Shown here: one piece after another, positions 62,597 to 64,000 of the stretch | Numbering within the stretch: position 1 is the first letter of the stretch | Layout of the letters: each line of letters begins with the position of its first letter | Assembly: GCF_014596725.1 (NCBI RefSeq) | Contig: NZ_JACVEG010000007.1 | Coordinates: forward strand, 124,353 to 188,352 | Source of the DNA: Vibrio sp. Y2-5 | GTDB lineage: Bacteria > Pseudomonadota > Gammaproteobacteria > Enterobacterales > Vibrionaceae | DNA: 64,000 nt | Reading direction: 5' to 3' | The notes under the pieces: model-generated | What the model was told of the DNA's origin: nothing | Database searches by the model: none | Seen by the model: only the letters and a program-made list of their open reading frames with translations | Made by a program: the position numbers and the translations under genes

Positions 62597-64000
62597 TTAC
62601 ACCAGTTCGGCTTTCTCTGCGATTAGTTTATCGACAACACTTGGATCCGCTAGGGTCGAGGTATCACCCAAGTTTCCGGTATCACCAGTAGCAATCTTAC
62701 GTAGAATACGACGCATGATTTTACCTGAACGTGTTTTAGGTAGTGCATCTGTCCAGTGAAGCACATCTGGTGTTGCGATAGGGCCAATCTCTTTACGCAC
62801 CCAGTCTTTCACTTCTTTGTGCAGTTCCGCTGTTGGATACACACCATCATTGAGCGTGATGTAAGCGTAAATTGCTTGGCCTTTAATGTCGTGAGGTACA
62901 CCAACTACAGCTGCTTCAGCAATTTTCTCGAATGCGACTAGAGCCGATTCGATCTCAGCCGTACCCATGCGGTGACCGGATACGTTGAGTACGTCATCCA
63001 CACGACCGGTGATCCAGTAATAACCGTCTTCATCACGGCGAGCACCGTCACCAGTAAAGTACATGCCTTTAAAGGTAGAGAAGTAGGTTTGCTCAAAACG
63101 TTCGTGGTCACCATACACGGTACGCATTTGACCCGGCCAAGAGTCAAGAATGACTAGGTTACCTTCAGCTGCACCGTCCACGATTTCACCCATGTTATCA
63201 ACTAGCGCAGGTTGCACCCCGAAGAATGGACGAGTCGCTGAGCCCGGTTTCAAGTCTGTAGCGCCCGGAAGTGGGGTAATCAAAATACCGCCAGTTTCTG
63301 TCTGCCACCAAGTATCCACAATTGGAGATTTCTCGTTACCTATGGTCTTGTAGTACCACTCCCAAGCTTCTGGGTTAATTGGTTCACCTACAGAACCCAT
63401 AATGCGTAAGCTATTTCGATGAGTATCTTTTACTGCTTCATCGCCTTTTGCCATTAGAGCGCGAATCGCGGTTGGTGCTGTATAAAGGATATTAACTTGA
63501 TGCTTATCGACAACTTGGCTCATACGGTTTGTATCAGGGTAATTTGGTACGCCTTCAAACAGAATGGTTTTGGCGCCGTTCGCCAGTGGTCCGTAAATTA
63601 GATAAGTATGACCGGTAATCCAGCCCACATCCGCAGTACACCAGAAAGTTTCGCCCGGCTGGTAGTCAAAGACGTATTTAAACGTCATGGTTGCGTAAAC
63701 AAGGTAGCCGCCTGTGGTGTGAAGTACGCCTTTGGGTTTACCTGTAGAACCAGAGGTGTAAAGGATGAACAGAGGGTCTTCTGCTTTCATCTCTTCAGGA
63801 GGACAGTCAGCCGACACTTTTGCTGTTGCTTCATGCCACCAAACGTCACGATGATCGTGCCAAGCAACTTCGCCATCAGTACGTTTAAACACAATCACTT
63901 TGCTGATGTTTTTGATTTCAGGGTTAGTCAGTGCTTCGTCGACGTTTTTCTTCAGTGGTACTGCACGACCACCGCGAACACCTTCATCGGCAGTGATAAC
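62597..64000 (-). CDS. acs: Acetyl-CoA synthetase (AMP-forming), C-terminal part
   Basis: Activates acetate to acetyl-CoA through acetyl-AMP. The 467 residues visible are the C-terminal part of a protein usually about 650 long; the gene runs off the right edge, so about 185 residues are missing. Motifs: [22 protein letters not shown] (P-loop A3; shown in part), [11 protein letters not shown] (A5), [17 protein letters not shown] (A8) and the C-terminal SGKIMRR, whose Lys is the site of regulatory acetylation by Pat/YfiQ-type enzymes. Reading continues in frame to base 64000 with [12 protein letters not shown]. Confidence 0.97.
   Translation of the reverse strand, partial: VITADEGVRGGRAVPLKKNVDEALTNPEIKNISKVIVFKRTDGEVAWHDHRDVWWHEATAKVSADCPPEEMKAEDPLFILYTSGSTGKPKGVLHTTGGYLVYATMTFKYVFDYQPGETFWCTADVGWITGHTYLIYGPLANGAKTILFEGVPNYPDTNRMSQVVDKHQVNILYTAPTAIRALMAKGDEAVKDTHRNSLRIMGSVGEPINPEAWEWYYKTIGNEKSPIVDTWWQTETGGILITPLPGATDLKPGSATRPFFGVQPALVDNMGEIVDGAAEGNLVILDSWPGQMRTVYGDHERFEQTYFSTFKGMYFTGDGARRDEDGYYWITGRVDDVLNVSGHRMGTAEIESALVAFEKIAEAAVVGVPHDIKGQAIYAYITLNDGVYPTAELHKEVKDWVRKEIGPIATPDVLHWTDALPKTRSGKIMRRILRKIATGDTGNLGDTSTLADPSVVDKLIAEKAELV

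Overview
The window is chromosomal DNA from a gammaproteobacterium of the family Vibrionaceae, most likely a Vibrio. The housekeeping order (rpmB-rpmG-mutM-coaD; aroQ-accB-accC, prmA, dusB-fis; purH-purD, DUF416-hupA-DUF1481) and the proteins themselves fit this. So does a polysaccharide locus held between hldD (gmhD) and an rjg-like metallo-beta-lactamase-fold gene, the place where vibrios keep their O-antigen/K-antigen genes. No rRNA, tRNA or CRISPR array was seen.

Region 1 (about 1-2.6 kb) is housekeeping: rpmB, rpmG, a small membrane protein, mutM and coaD. Region 2 (2.7-20.3 kb) is the lipid A-core cluster: two GT9 heptosyltransferase-type genes, a WaaE/LgtF-like GT2, kdkA (Kdo kinase), waaA, waaF, hldD, waaL, several outer-core glycosyltransferases, wecE plus wecD (dTDP-Fuc4NAc synthesis), a GT4-polysaccharide deacetylase fusion and an OafA-type acyltransferase with an SGNH domain.

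Region 3 (20.4-44.0 kb) is the variable surface-polysaccharide locus. It opens with a JUMPstart/ops element (RfaH target) followed by rmlBADC, then an ABC export pair (wzm, wzt with a C-terminal carbohydrate-binding domain), a methyltransferase with a C-terminal helical tail (candidate chain terminator), a large HAD-domain protein and two glycosyltransferases. No wzx or wzy was seen, so an ABC-transporter-dependent, rhamnose-containing O-antigen is inferred. The next seven overlapping genes (30.9-37.7 kb) are a large polytopic GT-C-like protein, a short SDR, a TIM-barrel sugar isomerase-like protein, an EmrE/ArnE-like small transporter, a DAO-type FAD oxidoreductase, a GtrB-like GT2 with two membrane segments, and a DPM1-like GT2. 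They look like one machine that makes, modifies, flips and transfers a polyprenyl-phosphate-linked sugar, and are the best candidate for an undescribed system here. After a gene-poor stretch with a 7-bp tandem repeat come a membrane protein gene broken by two homopolymer frameshifts, a GT2, a WbpM/FlaA1-type dehydratase, and divergently an SDR and a small phosphoglycosyl transferase. Much of 23.9-40.4 kb is visibly AT-rich compared with both flanks.

Region 4 (44.1-64 kb) returns to conserved genes: rjg, then a roughly 560-bp block with a DUF559 endonuclease-like gene between G/C-rich hairpin inverted repeats (a candidate mobile element), a UDG-like protein, a hydroxyacid dehydrogenase, a DUF416 gene, a CNNM/CBS protein, hupA, a DUF1481 lipoprotein, purD, purH, a chemotaxis receptor, fis, dusB, prmA, accC, accB, aroQ, a putative outer-membrane barrel, and the C-terminal part of acs running off the right edge.

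Functions are assigned by reading motifs and recalling families. No database search was run, so sugar specificities of the glycosyltransferases are not established.
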